From Kibdelosporangium banguiense (GTDB taxonomy: Bacteria > Actinomycetota > Actinomycetes > Mycobacteriales > Pseudonocardiaceae), in NCBI RefSeq assembly GCF_017876405.1, contig NZ_JAGINW010000001.1, positions 4,105,203 through 4,169,202 of the forward strand: a stretch of 64,000 nucleotides of DNA, in the 5' to 3' direction. Every line of letters starts with the position of its first letter. The first letter of the stretch is position 1. The notes beneath the pieces were generated by a model that searched no databases, was not told where the DNA came from, and worked only from the letters and a program-made list of their open reading frames with translations. The position numbers and the translations under genes are program-made. Shown here piece by piece: positions 35,777 to 44,218 of this stretch.

Positions 35777-36639
35777 GGGGACATCTTTGGCAGCCGGAAG
35801 CCCCGTGTGGGCCCAGCTGCATGGCCGGCAAGACACCTACTGTCGGCCGGTTCAGGCGCGTCTGGCGACTGGTGACAGCGGTCGCCGTACTGCTGACAGG
35901 ACCGTTCCTGGCGCTGTGCATGCCGTTGTACAGCAAGAAAGGCCGGGAAGGCGCGGTCCGCTGGTGGTTTCGTCGCATCGCGCGGGCGTTCGGCGTCCGG
36001 ATCGAGGTGCACGGCGGCGAGATCCTGCGTGAGTACGCCGAGGCCGACCGCGGCGCGCTGGTCGCCTCCAACCACATCTCGTGGCTGGACATCGTCGCCG
36101 TCAACGCCGTACAGCCGATGCGCGCACAGGCCAAGAAGGAACTCGCCGGCTGGCCGATCATCGGCAAGCTCGCCACTTCGGCCCGCACTGTCTACTTGGA
36201 CCGCGAGAATCTGCGTTCGTTGCCCGGCGCGGTGGACGAGCTGATGAAGGCCATGCGCGGCGGCTCGCTGGTGAACGTCTCGCCGGAGGGAACAACCTGG
36301 TGCGGCCTGGCCAACGGCCGGTTCCGCCCGGCGATGTTCCAGGCCGCGATCGACGCGGACGTTCCGGTGATCCCGTTTGTCCTGCGCTACAGGCTGGAGG
36401 ACGGCCGGGACACGACCGCACCCGCGTTCATCGGTGACGAGACCCTGGTCACCTCGCTGCGCCGGACTGCCCGTACCCGCGGCTTGGTACTGGAGGTGCA
36501 CGTGCTCGAACCGATCGAGCCCAGCACCGCGCGCAACCGGCGCGAACTGGCGGCGATCACGCAGACTGCCGTGCGCGACGTCCTGAGCCGGACACAGACA
36601 CTGCCCGAGTTCGAACACCCCAAGCTCGCAGTCAGCTGA
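35773..36639 (+). CDS. PlsC/OlsA-type 1-acyl-sn-glycerol-3-phosphate acyltransferase
   Basis: 288 residues from the GTG at 35773 overlapping the previous stop; an ATG at 35821 would give 272. A membrane-anchoring helix (LVTAVAVLLTGPFLALCMPL) precedes the PlsC catalytic box SNHISWLDIVAV (NHX4D), the second box TVYLDREN, and the EGTTW segment that replaces the more usual EGTRS. Members acylate lysophosphatidate or, as OlsA, lyso-ornithine lipid. Translational coupling to the OlsB-like gene favours joint action. The equivalent in M. tuberculosis is Rv3026c. Confidence 0.85.
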   Translation: MRGHLWQPEAPCGPSCMAGKTPTVGRFRRVWRLVTAVAVLLTGPFLALCMPLYSKKGREGAVRWWFRRIARAFGVRIEVHGGEILREYAEADRGALVASNHISWLDIVAVNAVQPMRAQAKKELAGWPIIGKLATSARTVYLDRENLRSLPGAVDELMKAMRGGSLVNVSPEGTTWCGLANGRFRPAMFQAAIDADVPVIPFVLRYRLEDGRDTTAPAFIGDETLVTSLRRTARTRGLVLEVHVLEPIEPSTARNRRELAAITQTAVRDVLSRTQTLPEFEHPKLAVS

Positions 36640-36646
36640 CCAGAAC

Positions 36647-36680
36647 GACGGGCTGATCCGTGCACGCGGGTCAGCCCGTC
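36647..36680 (+). terminator. stem-loop after the acyltransferase pair
   Basis: A perfect 10-bp inverted repeat (GACGGGCTGA at 36647-36656 and its complement at 36671-36680), without a clear T tract. Confidence 0.55.
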
Positions 36681-36908
36681 GCTTGCTTGGCACGGCACCC
36701 ATATAGTGGTTCTGACCTGCGCAAACATCAAAACTGTCGGACCCTGCCGCTACCGTGAAATCAAGGGTTCCCCTTGGGGAATTGTTCATGCGGTGGGGCT
36801 TGGCCGGATGTGGGCGGGGTGCGAGGTGAGTGTGTGGTCTGGGAGGGATGGCGGCCACACTCATGCGGTCTTGACCTACAGCGTACTTGAGGTTGCAGAC
36901 TCCTTTGC

Positions 36909-38288
36909 GTGACCATTGCCGAACAAGCGCCGAAGAGTTCACTCTGGACAGTCCAGTACCGTGCTGTCTCGATCGGGATGACCCTGCTGGTCACGCTGGT
37001 GGCGTTCGAGAATCTCGGTGTGAACACGGCGATGCCGCGGATGGTCGCCGATCTGCAGGGCGGCGCGCTGTACTCGTGGCCGTTCACGGTGTTCCTGGTG
37101 ACGAGCCTGATAGCCAACGTTCTCGCCGGTCGTCTCTGCGACCAGCGAGGACCGGCTTTCGGGCTCTACACAGGAGTTGTGCTGTTCCTGGCTGGGCTGC
37201 TGGTGGCCGGGATGGCCGGTTCGATGCAGATGCTGCTCGTCGGCCGTGCGCTGCAAGGCTTTGGCGGCGGCACGATAGCCGTGGCGATCTACGTGATGAT
37301 CGCCTTTGTCTATCCGGAACGTTCGCAGCCCGCGGCGTTCGGATTGCTCAGCGCGGCCTGGGTCCTGCCGTCGCTGGTCGGTCCCGCAGTGGCCGGATTC
37401 CTGACCGAGCACGCCAGTTGGCGCTGGGTGTTCCTCGGGCTGGTGCCGCTTGCCGTGCTCGGGGCCTTGTTGTTGCTGCCGGCTGTGCGGACGCTGCCGT
37501 CCCGGGCGCCGGAACCTCAGCCGGTACGGCCCGGCCTGGCGCTCGCCGCGGTCGCGGCGGCCGTGGGCATCGCGGCACTGACCTGGGCGGCCGAACATCC
37601 TTCGCTGGCAACACTTCTGCTCGGAGTCGCCGGACTGGTCGTGCTGCTTCCATCGTTGTTCCGCCTGTTTCCCAAGGGAACGCTGGCTGCCCGGCCTGGA
37701 CTGCCGGTCACAGTTCTGGCCCGTGGCCTGCTTGCCGGCGCGTATACCGCCATTGAGGTGTACGTGACACTGACACTCACGGCAGTGCACGGTTACTCCC
37801 CAATACTCGCCGGGCTTCCGCTGACCCTGGGCGCCTTGGCTTGGTCCGCAGCGGCGGTTCTGCCCGCGCGTAAACCCGATCTTTCTCGATGGATCTTCGT
37901 GCGCTGGGGATTCGGTTTCCTGGCCGCAGGCGCACTCGGCATGCTCATAGTGGCCCCGACATGGGGCTGGGGCTGGTTCTCGTTCGCCGCCTGGTCCTTG
38001 GCAAGCATTGGAATGGGCCTTGCCTACTCCAGCATGAGCGTGCTCACCATGCGCTTCTCCCTGCCACACGAACAAGGCGCGAACGCAGCCTCACTGCAGG
38101 TCTCCGAGCGGGTGTTCAGCGCACTCCTGGTCGGAATCGGCGGCGTCCTGCTCTCCCTGCTGGCATCCCCGCAACAACCCACCACCGCGATGGCCATTCT
38201 GGACAGCGGCATGGCCGGCGTCGCGATCCTCGGCGCATTTCTGGTGCGACCGGCCCGGGTAGCCGTTCCTGGGGGTACGACTACCTGA
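36909..38288 (+). CDS. MFS transporter
   Basis: 459 residues, about 14 hydrophobic segments. A first helix (MTLLVTLVAFENLGVNTAM) with a short cytoplasmic motif A (LAGRLCDQRGP) and VGRALQGFGGGTIAVAIYVM on the fourth helix indicate the DHA2-like major facilitator group. The GTG at 36909 has no good ribosome site, and an ATG in the first helix would remove part of it. The substrate is unknown. The 270 bases upstream are non-coding and contain a stem-loop at their start. It converges on the siderophore-interacting protein gene with a bidirectional terminator between them. Confidence 0.85.
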   Translation: MTIAEQAPKSSLWTVQYRAVSIGMTLLVTLVAFENLGVNTAMPRMVADLQGGALYSWPFTVFLVTSLIANVLAGRLCDQRGPAFGLYTGVVLFLAGLLVAGMAGSMQMLLVGRALQGFGGGTIAVAIYVMIAFVYPERSQPAAFGLLSAAWVLPSLVGPAVAGFLTEHASWRWVFLGLVPLAVLGALLLLPAVRTLPSRAPEPQPVRPGLALAAVAAAVGIAALTWAAEHPSLATLLLGVAGLVVLLPSLFRLFPKGTLAARPGLPVTVLARGLLAGAYTAIEVYVTLTLTAVHGYSPILAGLPLTLGALAWSAAAVLPARKPDLSRWIFVRWGFGFLAAGALGMLIVAPTWGWGWFSFAAWSLASIGMGLAYSSMSVLTMRFSLPHEQGANAASLQVSERVFSALLVGIGGVLLSLLASPQQPTTAMAILDSGMAGVAILGAFLVRPARVAVPGGTTT

Positions 38289-38299
38289 TCGGGAAAACT

Positions 38300-38347
38300 C
38301 ACCCCCGGTGGGCGAATCTCCGCTCCGACATTCGCCCACCGGGGGTG
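38300..38347. terminator. bidirectional terminator, 18-bp perfect stem
   Basis: CACCCCCGGTGGGCGAAT at 38300-38317 is the exact reverse complement of 38330-38347, with a 12-base loop, between two convergent genes. AAAA just before the stem gives a T tract on the minus strand. Confidence 0.85.
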
Positions 38348-38380
38348 TCCTCTGCCGGGACGGGTTCCAGGGCTGAGCGG

Positions 38381-39214
38381 TCAGGCGCCTTGTTCGGCTT
38401 CGATTTGCTGGTTCCATTCGCGTTTGCTGGACTGCCAGCCGTCTTCGTTCATGCCGCGTCGCCAGTAGCCTGAGATGGACAGCTGGGACATCGGGATTTC
38501 GCGCTCGATCCGGAGGTGGCGGCGGAGTTCCTTGACGAACGTCGCCTCGCCGTGCACGAACGCGTGCACCTGACCCGACGGGAAGTCCAGGTCGCGTACC
38601 GCGGTCACCAGCGACTGTCCGACAGGCTGGTCGCCGCGGTACAGCCATTTGACCTCGGCGTCAGCCGGTGTCTGCAGCTTCTGCACTTCGTTCGCGTCGG
38701 TGACCTCGATGAACGCCTTCGCCTGCGCGCCGGACGGCATACGTTCCAGGGCCGCCGCGATGGCGGGCAGGGCGCTCTCATCACCGGCGAGAAGATGCCA
38801 CGCCGCCTGCGGGTCCGGCGCGTAACCCCCGCCTGGTCCCATGAATCGGACGACGTCACCGGGTTTGGCGGCCACCGCCCATGGTCCCGCCACGCCGCTG
38901 TCGCCGTGGACCACGAAATCCACCCAGATCTCCGGGATCTCCGGCAGCCAGCGGCGGATCGTGTACGTGCGTACGGCGGGCCAGGTTTCCGCGGGCATGG
39001 TCTCCCGGATGACACCGAGGTCGACGGGGTCCGGGTAGGTCACGCCCGCCGGCGGAAAGAGGATCTTGATGTAGTGGTCGGTGTACTCGCCCGCGGCCAG
39101 CTCTGCCAGCCCGTCACCACCGATGACCACTCGCATCATGTTCGGCGTGAGTTGCTCCACCCGGGAAACCACGCCTGTTTTCGCCATGCGCCCGCGCCGT
39201 TCTGCCATGTCCAT
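38381..39214 (-). CDS. siderophore-interacting protein (FAD-dependent ferric-siderophore reductase, ViuB/SIP type)
   Basis: 277 residues. The N-terminal FAD-binding barrel contains the signature VRTYTIRRWLPE (RxYT...R) and DFVVHGDSGVAGPWA. The next segment GPGGGYAPDPQAAWHLLAGD carries the NAD(P)-side motif DESALPAIA. The C-terminus ISGYWRRGMNEDGWQ is typical of the family. The enzyme releases iron from imported ferric siderophores in the cytoplasm. No siderophore transporter lies beside it, and no recognisable IdeR/DmdR box was seen upstream. Confidence 0.92.
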   Translation of the reverse strand: MDMAERRGRMAKTGVVSRVEQLTPNMMRVVIGGDGLAELAAGEYTDHYIKILFPPAGVTYPDPVDLGVIRETMPAETWPAVRTYTIRRWLPEIPEIWVDFVVHGDSGVAGPWAVAAKPGDVVRFMGPGGGYAPDPQAAWHLLAGDESALPAIAAALERMPSGAQAKAFIEVTDANEVQKLQTPADAEVKWLYRGDQPVGQSLVTAVRDLDFPSGQVHAFVHGEATFVKELRRHLRIEREIPMSQLSISGYWRRGMNEDGWQSSKREWNQQIEAEQGA

Positions 39215-39327
39215 AATGTACGCGTTCAGCAGGAAGTCAGGGGCGACACTGAACCTTCACGAAATCCGGCGGAAAAGTGTCGTAGCCGTCGGTTACTGTC
39301 TTCGGTGAATCAAGGGGGTCGCCGAGG

Positions 39328-40051
39328 ATGAGGAAAGTCCTGCTCACAGTCGGTGCGCTGGTACTGCTGGTCGCGGGGTGCACGTCCAAGCAGTCTGGGG
39401 TGGCGTTGTCCGCGCCGGACTTCTTCGGGCCGGACGCGTTCCGGGGCCTGACCGTAGGCATGTCGAAGCAGGAGGCGCTGGGCACGGGACGGCTGGGCAA
39501 AGCGCCGACGTCGACGTTGTACGGCTGCGAGGACTACAGCTTCACGGGCGGGCCGAAGCCGGATCCCGCGCAGATGGCCGACGAGCAGGCAGCCGAGCGG
39601 AAGGCGAACGAGGTCAAGAGCCGCCTGGACGCGGCGAAGCTGGCCCACAAGCCGCTGGCGGACAACCCGACGCTGGACGAACTGCGCAAGTCCGCGGACG
39701 AATTGGGCGTGATCGCCCAGATCATGCAGGAGTCGCTCGAAGCCACCCGGCAGCTTTCGCAGAAGAGCTCGGCTCGCAACGTGAAGTTCCTGGCGGCAGG
39801 CGGGGGTGTCGTTCGACGGTGTGGGCAAGTTACGGCTGGTGGCCGCACCTCCCGGAGCTAAGACGCCCGCGGGAATCACGGCGGGTTCGTCGGTCGGCGA
39901 CGTGAAGAAGGCCTATCCGGAGGCGAAGCTCGGTGAGTCCGGCGACTACACGATGCCCGTCGCGGGCAAATCGGATCAGCTCGTCGTGTTCCGGATGGCC
40001 AAGGACGGCAAAGTCGACACCATCATGCTGATGAGCGTGCTCGGTTGCTGA
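39328..40051 (+). pseudogene. lipoprotein gene with a +1 frameshift at a G5 run
   Basis: The first frame (39328-39861) begins with a lipoprotein signal (VLLTVGALVLLVAGCTS) and reads well to NVKFLAAGG. A run of five G (39802-39806) then shifts the frame. The other frame (from 39806) continues SFDGVGKLRLVAAPPGAKTP and DVKKAYPEAKLGE to VLGC at 40051. Removing one G joins them into a lipoprotein of about 240 residues with no known domain. The two halves share codon style, so this was one gene until recently, or the base is a sequencing error. Reinitiation at the GTG at 39806 is also possible. Confidence 0.7.
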
Positions 40052-40066
40052 GCAGGCCAGGCTGTG

Positions 40067-40097
40067 GGTGGTGGGGGTGCCACGCGCCCCCACCACC
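40067..40097. terminator. stem-loop between convergent genes
   Basis: A perfect 11-bp inverted repeat (GGTGGTGGGGG at 40067-40077 with 40087-40097) and a 9-base loop, between the lipoprotein and the sugar-dehydrogenase gene. Confidence 0.6.
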
Positions 40098-40103
40098 GGG
40101 CGG

Positions 40104-42149
40104 CTAGTTCAGCGCCACCTGCATGATCTTGGTGTTGCTGTTGTTGCCGGTGCTGTCCTTGTCGCCGTTGGACGTGGTCAGCCAGAGACCGCCGGTCGAG
40201 GTCGGTTCGACTGTCCTAAGGCGACCGTACGTGCCCTGGAAGTAGGCCACGGGACTGTCGGTGCCGTTGCCGTTGATCTTCATTCGGTAGAGGCGCTCGC
40301 CACGCAGGCACGACATGAACAGTGTGTCGTTGACGATCGCCAGGCCGCCAGGTGAGGCGCTGGACACACCCCAGGTCCGGACTGGCTTGGTGTAGCCGGA
40401 GTTGCTGCAACCCGAGCCGGATGTGCCCTCGCAGGACGGCCAGCCGTAGTTGCCGCCCTTCTTGATCAGGTTCAGTTCGTCCATCACGGAGTTGCCCAGT
40501 TCGGCCTCCCAGAGCCGGCCCTGGGAGTCGAAGGCCAGGCCTTCGATGTTGCGGTGGCCGTAGCTCCAGACGTACTTGCCGGCGAACGGGTTGTCCGACG
40601 GGACTGATCCGTCGGGGTTCAGCCGCAGGATCTTTCCGTTGAGGGAGTTGAGATCCTGCGCCCGGTCGCCGCTCTGGCCGTCGCCGACACCGGCGTACAG
40701 CTTGCCGTCCGGGCCGAACCGCAGCCGGCCGCCGTTGTGGAACTTGTTACGCACAATGCCGGTCAGCAGGACCTGCGAGGCGCCGAGCGAGCCGTTCTCG
40801 TACTTGACCCGGATGATCCGGTTGTCGTTCGGGCTGGTGTGGTAGACGTACAGCCAGTGGTCGGTCGCGAAGTCCGGCGAGATTTCCAGCCCGAGCAGGC
40901 CGCCTTCACCGTCCGTTCCGGACACGTTTGAGATCGTGCCAACCGTGGTCTTGGTGCCGGACTGGGTCACGCGGGTGATCTTGTGGGTGTCCCGTTCGTT
41001 GTAGAGCGCCGAGCCGTCCGGCAGGTTCACCAAGCCCCAGGGCACGTCTGTGCTTGTGGTGATCTGCTTGACCTCGCCGATCGCGTCGCCGCCGGACTTG
41101 GTGGTGACAGTGACCGCATTGCTTGCCGGAGAGACGTTTCCGGCGTCGTCAGTGGCCTTGGCGGTGAAGGTGTACGCGGTGTTCGCCTTCAGGCCGCTGA
41201 TCGTGGCTGTTGTCCCGGTCGCCGAGCCGACCTGCGTGCCACCGGAGAACACCTGATACCCGGTGACGCCGATGTTGTCGGTGGACGCGTTCCACGTCAG
41301 GGCGACACTGTTGGCTGTGGTCCCGGTTGAACGCAGATTGCCCGGCGCTGTTGGCGGGTCGTTGTCGATGACCTGCGGGGGCGTCTTGACTGGGACCGTG
41401 TCGCTGGCCTGGGAGACGTTTCCGGCGCCGTCACGCGCGTTGACGTAGAAACCGTAGTTCGTGTTCGGCGTCAGGCCGGTGAGCGTGGTCGAGAGCGTCG
41501 TGCCGCTGACGGTCTTCACGAGCTGACCGGTGTTGAAGATGTCGTACGCCGTGACGCCGACATTGTCGGTCGATGCGTCCCAGGACAGCGTCGCGCTCGT
41601 CGACTTGATGTCGCTGGCACGGACGTTGCCTGGTGTGGTCGGCGACTCGGTGTCAGGCCCTGTCGTGCCGTAGACCTGGAACTCCTGCAACGAATAGCCG
41701 TACGCCGAACCGGTCCGGCACCGGACTGTGCCGTATACACGGACATAGCGGGCGTTTCCGCCGACCGCGAGATCGTCGACGCTGCCGTCCCCGGTTGTCG
41801 TCTCGTAGATGCTGCTCCAGTTGGTCGCGTTGGTCGACAGCTCGACCCGGTACGACTTGGCGCAGGACTGGTCCCACGTCAGCTTGACCTGGCTGACGGC
41901 CGCGACCGCGCCCAAGTCGACATAGATCCACGCCGGGTCGATGTTCTTCTGGCTCGCCCATCTCGTGGATGTGCTGCCATCGACGGCGTTGCGGCCCGCG
42001 TAGTTGTCACCGCCGGTCGTGGAGACGGTGACCGGCTTGTTCTGGGAGAGCAGGACGGGCGCCGCGCTGACTGCAGGTGCGACGGCGAAGACCATGGCGA
42101 CGGCGGCAACGCCGGCCGCGCCCGCCCGCCATCGGGACAGGGGTACCAC
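40104..42149 (-). CDS. secreted discoidin-FN3-FN3-sugar dehydrogenase (GSDH/PQQ type) protein
   Basis: Start placed at the GTG at 42149, with GGAGGA 4 bases upstream, giving 681 residues with a signal peptide (cleavage near SAA, residue about 30). A discoidin/F5-F8C carbohydrate-binding domain follows (NAVDGSTSTRWASQKN, AWIYVDLGAVAAVSQVKLTW; about 35-165). Two fibronectin type III repeats come next (TLSWDASTDNVGVTAYDIF and ALTWNASTDNIGVTGYQVF; about 170-350). Last is a six-bladed glucose/sorbosone dehydrogenase propeller (DVPWGLVNLPDGSALYNERD, HNGGRLRFGPDGKLYAGVGD, WSYGHRNIEGLAFD). It probably oxidises sugars at the cell surface with PQQ. It is divergent from the ECF sigma gene. Confidence 0.88.
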   Translation of the reverse strand: MVPLSRWRAGAAGVAAVAMVFAVAPAVSAAPVLLSQNKPVTVSTTGGDNYAGRNAVDGSTSTRWASQKNIDPAWIYVDLGAVAAVSQVKLTWDQSCAKSYRVELSTNATNWSSIYETTTGDGSVDDLAVGGNARYVRVYGTVRCRTGSAYGYSLQEFQVYGTTGPDTESPTTPGNVRASDIKSTSATLSWDASTDNVGVTAYDIFNTGQLVKTVSGTTLSTTLTGLTPNTNYGFYVNARDGAGNVSQASDTVPVKTPPQVIDNDPPTAPGNLRSTGTTANSVALTWNASTDNIGVTGYQVFSGGTQVGSATGTTATISGLKANTAYTFTAKATDDAGNVSPASNAVTVTTKSGGDAIGEVKQITTSTDVPWGLVNLPDGSALYNERDTHKITRVTQSGTKTTVGTISNVSGTDGEGGLLGLEISPDFATDHWLYVYHTSPNDNRIIRVKYENGSLGASQVLLTGIVRNKFHNGGRLRFGPDGKLYAGVGDGQSGDRAQDLNSLNGKILRLNPDGSVPSDNPFAGKYVWSYGHRNIEGLAFDSQGRLWEAELGNSVMDELNLIKKGGNYGWPSCEGTSGSGCSNSGYTKPVRTWGVSSASPGGLAIVNDTLFMSCLRGERLYRMKINGNGTDSPVAYFQGTYGRLRTVEPTSTGGLWLTTSNGDKDSTGNNSNTKIMQVALN

Positions 42150-42306
42150 AGGGTCCTCCGAGTGATCGATAGGGACTTCGGGTGCCCGCGGCGGCTGAGG
42201 CTCGATCAATGTAAACGTTTCCAGAACGTTTCGTCCAGCGGACCCGCACCGAAATGTTTCAGCGAGGAGCCTGCAACAAGCGACCGGCTGTGAACATATC
42301 CAAGGT

Positions 42307-42846
42307 GTGAGGCCCTCCACGCAGGAAGCCGTCGGTGAACGCGCCGAGTTCACCGCGATGTTCGCGCGGCACGTCGAGGCGGTGTGGAACCACGCGTACC
42401 GCCTCACGGGCTCGTGGAGCAAAGCAGAGGACCTCGCATCCGCCACCTTCCTGACGGCCTGGCGCCGACGCGCCGACATGCGCACAGTCGACGGCAGCGC
42501 CCTACCCTGGCTGTACACGGTTGTCGCCAACCTCGCGCGCAACGAATACCGCAGCTCCAAACGGTTCCTACGCGCGATACGCCGTCTCCCGCCGGAACAC
42601 ATGGTCGAAGACCACGCGGACGCTGTCGCCGACCGTCTCGACCACGACCAACGGCTTCGCGTGGTGTTGCGCGCTGTGCAGAAACTGCCGCGCGCCGAAC
42701 GCGAGGCCGTCGAGCTGTGCCTGCTCGGCGAACTCAGTGTGCCGGCTGCCGCGGAGCTGCTCGGCGTGGCGGAAGTGACCGTTCGATCCCGTATCTCCCG
42801 CGCTCGAGCGCGCCTTCGTACGCTTGTGGAGGTCAGCCATGACTGA
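42307..42846 (+). CDS. ECF-type RNA polymerase sigma factor
   Basis: 179 residues from a GTG. Region 2 is FARHVEAVWNHAYRLTGSWS, KAEDLASATFLTAWRR and LPWLYTVVANLARNEYR. Region 4 is LPRAEREAVELCLLGELSVP, AAAELLGVAEVTVRSRISRA. The downstream membrane protein overlaps it by 8 bp and is its probable anti-sigma or effector. It is divergent from the sugar-dehydrogenase gene with a 157-bp gap, so it may control that gene as well (inference). Confidence 0.92.
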   Translation: MRPSTQEAVGERAEFTAMFARHVEAVWNHAYRLTGSWSKAEDLASATFLTAWRRRADMRTVDGSALPWLYTVVANLARNEYRSSKRFLRAIRRLPPEHMVEDHADAVADRLDHDQRLRVVLRAVQKLPRAEREAVELCLLGELSVPAAAELLGVAEVTVRSRISRARARLRTLVEVSHD

Positions 42847-43975
42847 TCCGCTCGCGCCGCCTCCGTGGCGCCAGATCCCCGCCGATGTCCAGGACCGCAT
42901 CATGCAGTCCACATTAGACGAACCGGCGGTACGGCGCCGCTCTGTCCTTGCCCCGATCGCCGCGAGTGTCGCCGCCCTGGCGATCGGGGCTGTCTTCACC
43001 ATCCAGGCCACCGGCGGCGCAGGCCCCTCGAATGACGCGAACCCGGGCCTGGACCGTTGCGCCGCGGCCGCGCGTGACTCAGGTCAGTTGGCCCCCCGAA
43101 GCGAATGGGAGCAGGTATTCGAGTCGCCTTTCCAGGACTACAAGGTCATCGCCGCCCGCGCAGGCGGCAAACCGGTTTTCTGCGAGCTGACGCACACGAC
43201 TGCGACCGTCTCCACGGCCGAACCGCGCTACGTTCCCGGCACTGGCGCGGGCCTGGTGATGACCACCCCGCTGGGCACGATCGCAGGCGTGGCCGACCCG
43301 TCCTGGAAGCAGGTCTGGATCAAGACCGGCGACTCGGTCCGGCCGGCCAGCATGGTCGACGGCATGTTCGTCGGCGGCTTCCGGACAGGCGACACGGTCG
43401 AAGTGGCCAACACCGAACGACCGGCCGAATGGATCACCCTGCCGGTACTCGAACAACCCCCGATCACCGTTGTCGACGCCCGCCCGGGGCCCGCACCCGA
43501 CCGCTCGTCCGGCCGCGGCCGAATCCTCGGCGACTGCATCAAAGCCACCGAGTTGTACAGAGCCGTGATCGACCAGGACAGCTGGGAACCAGGCGCGATG
43601 GTCCAGGCAGGCAACTTCGTGATGATCGTCGCCCGCAACGCGTACGGCTACTCGTCCTGCTCGTACTCGACGGAGAACCAGTTCGGGACGTTCGGCTCCA
43701 TCACCGGCCGGGGCTACTACCAGGCCGACAAGGCCGCGAACCAGGGCCCGGCCCCGAAAACCTTCCCCATCTCCACCGACCCGAACGTGGGCCAGGTCTT
43801 CGTCGCAGGCGTGGTGCCCCAGGAAACCCGGCGAGTCCAGGTCGTCTCCAGCGACGTGACCGTCGAGGCCGATGTCGCCGACTCGACATTCGCCGCCGTC
43901 CTGCCACCCGGCTCGTTCAAACGCACACTCCGCCTCTACGACGGCACCGGCAAGATCACCTACGAAGGTCCTTGA
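42839..43975 (+). CDS. membrane-anchored protein, probable regulator partner of the ECF sigma factor
   Basis: Start at the ATG at 42839 with GGAGG six bases upstream, 378 residues. A short cytoplasmic N-terminus (WRQIPADVQDRIMQSTL) precedes one membrane helix (SVLAPIAASVAALAIGAVFT; about 35-55), then a 320-residue external part with no recognised domain. Six external Cys are present, several in pairs. The layout fits an anti-sigma factor with a large extracellular sensor, though the N-terminal anti-sigma fold is short and has no zinc HxxxCxxC motif. Overlap with the sigma gene implies tight co-expression. Confidence 0.75.
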   Translation: MTDPLAPPPWRQIPADVQDRIMQSTLDEPAVRRRSVLAPIAASVAALAIGAVFTIQATGGAGPSNDANPGLDRCAAAARDSGQLAPRSEWEQVFESPFQDYKVIAARAGGKPVFCELTHTTATVSTAEPRYVPGTGAGLVMTTPLGTIAGVADPSWKQVWIKTGDSVRPASMVDGMFVGGFRTGDTVEVANTERPAEWITLPVLEQPPITVVDARPGPAPDRSSGRGRILGDCIKATELYRAVIDQDSWEPGAMVQAGNFVMIVARNAYGYSSCSYSTENQFGTFGSITGRGYYQADKAANQGPAPKTFPISTDPNVGQVFVAGVVPQETRRVQVVSSDVTVEADVADSTFAAVLPPGSFKRTLRLYDGTGKITYEGP

Positions 43976-43978
43976 GGT

Positions 43979-44218
43979 TCATGATTCCGGCCAGGCGAAT
44001 TCGGTGGTGCTGCCGAGGAAGGCGTTCCACTCGGCTTCGGTGAACCAGACCGAGCCCTCGCCGGGGCGTTTGCTGTTGCGGACTTCGGCGACGACCTGGT
44101 CACCGCCGTGTGGCTGGACATCCTCGACGAGGTCGGATAACTCGACGAACCTCACTTCGACGCAGTTCACGCCGCTGCCGGACAGGCTCGGGGTGAACCA
44201 GGGCTTGATGACGCTCAC
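43979..44218 (-). CDS. DUF397 family protein
   Basis: 79 residues from the GTG at 44218, which overlaps the upstream XRE regulator stop by 4 bp. It has the typical DUF397 pattern: a start region W-T-SLSGSGVNCVEV, then VAEVRNSKRPGEGSVWFTEA and EWNAFLG. In actinomycetes such small proteins pair with XRE regulators as toxin-antitoxin-like or developmental regulatory pairs. The neighbouring regulator supports this. Confidence 0.88.
   Translation of the reverse strand: MSVIKPWFTPSLSGSGVNCVEVRFVELSDLVEDVQPHGGDQVVAEVRNSKRPGEGSVWFTEAEWNAFLGSTTEFAWPES

Noticed and set aside
41260..41640. Repeated DNA in the sugar dehydrogenase gene
   Set aside because: It comes from two similar fibronectin type III repeats, not a CRISPR or transposon.
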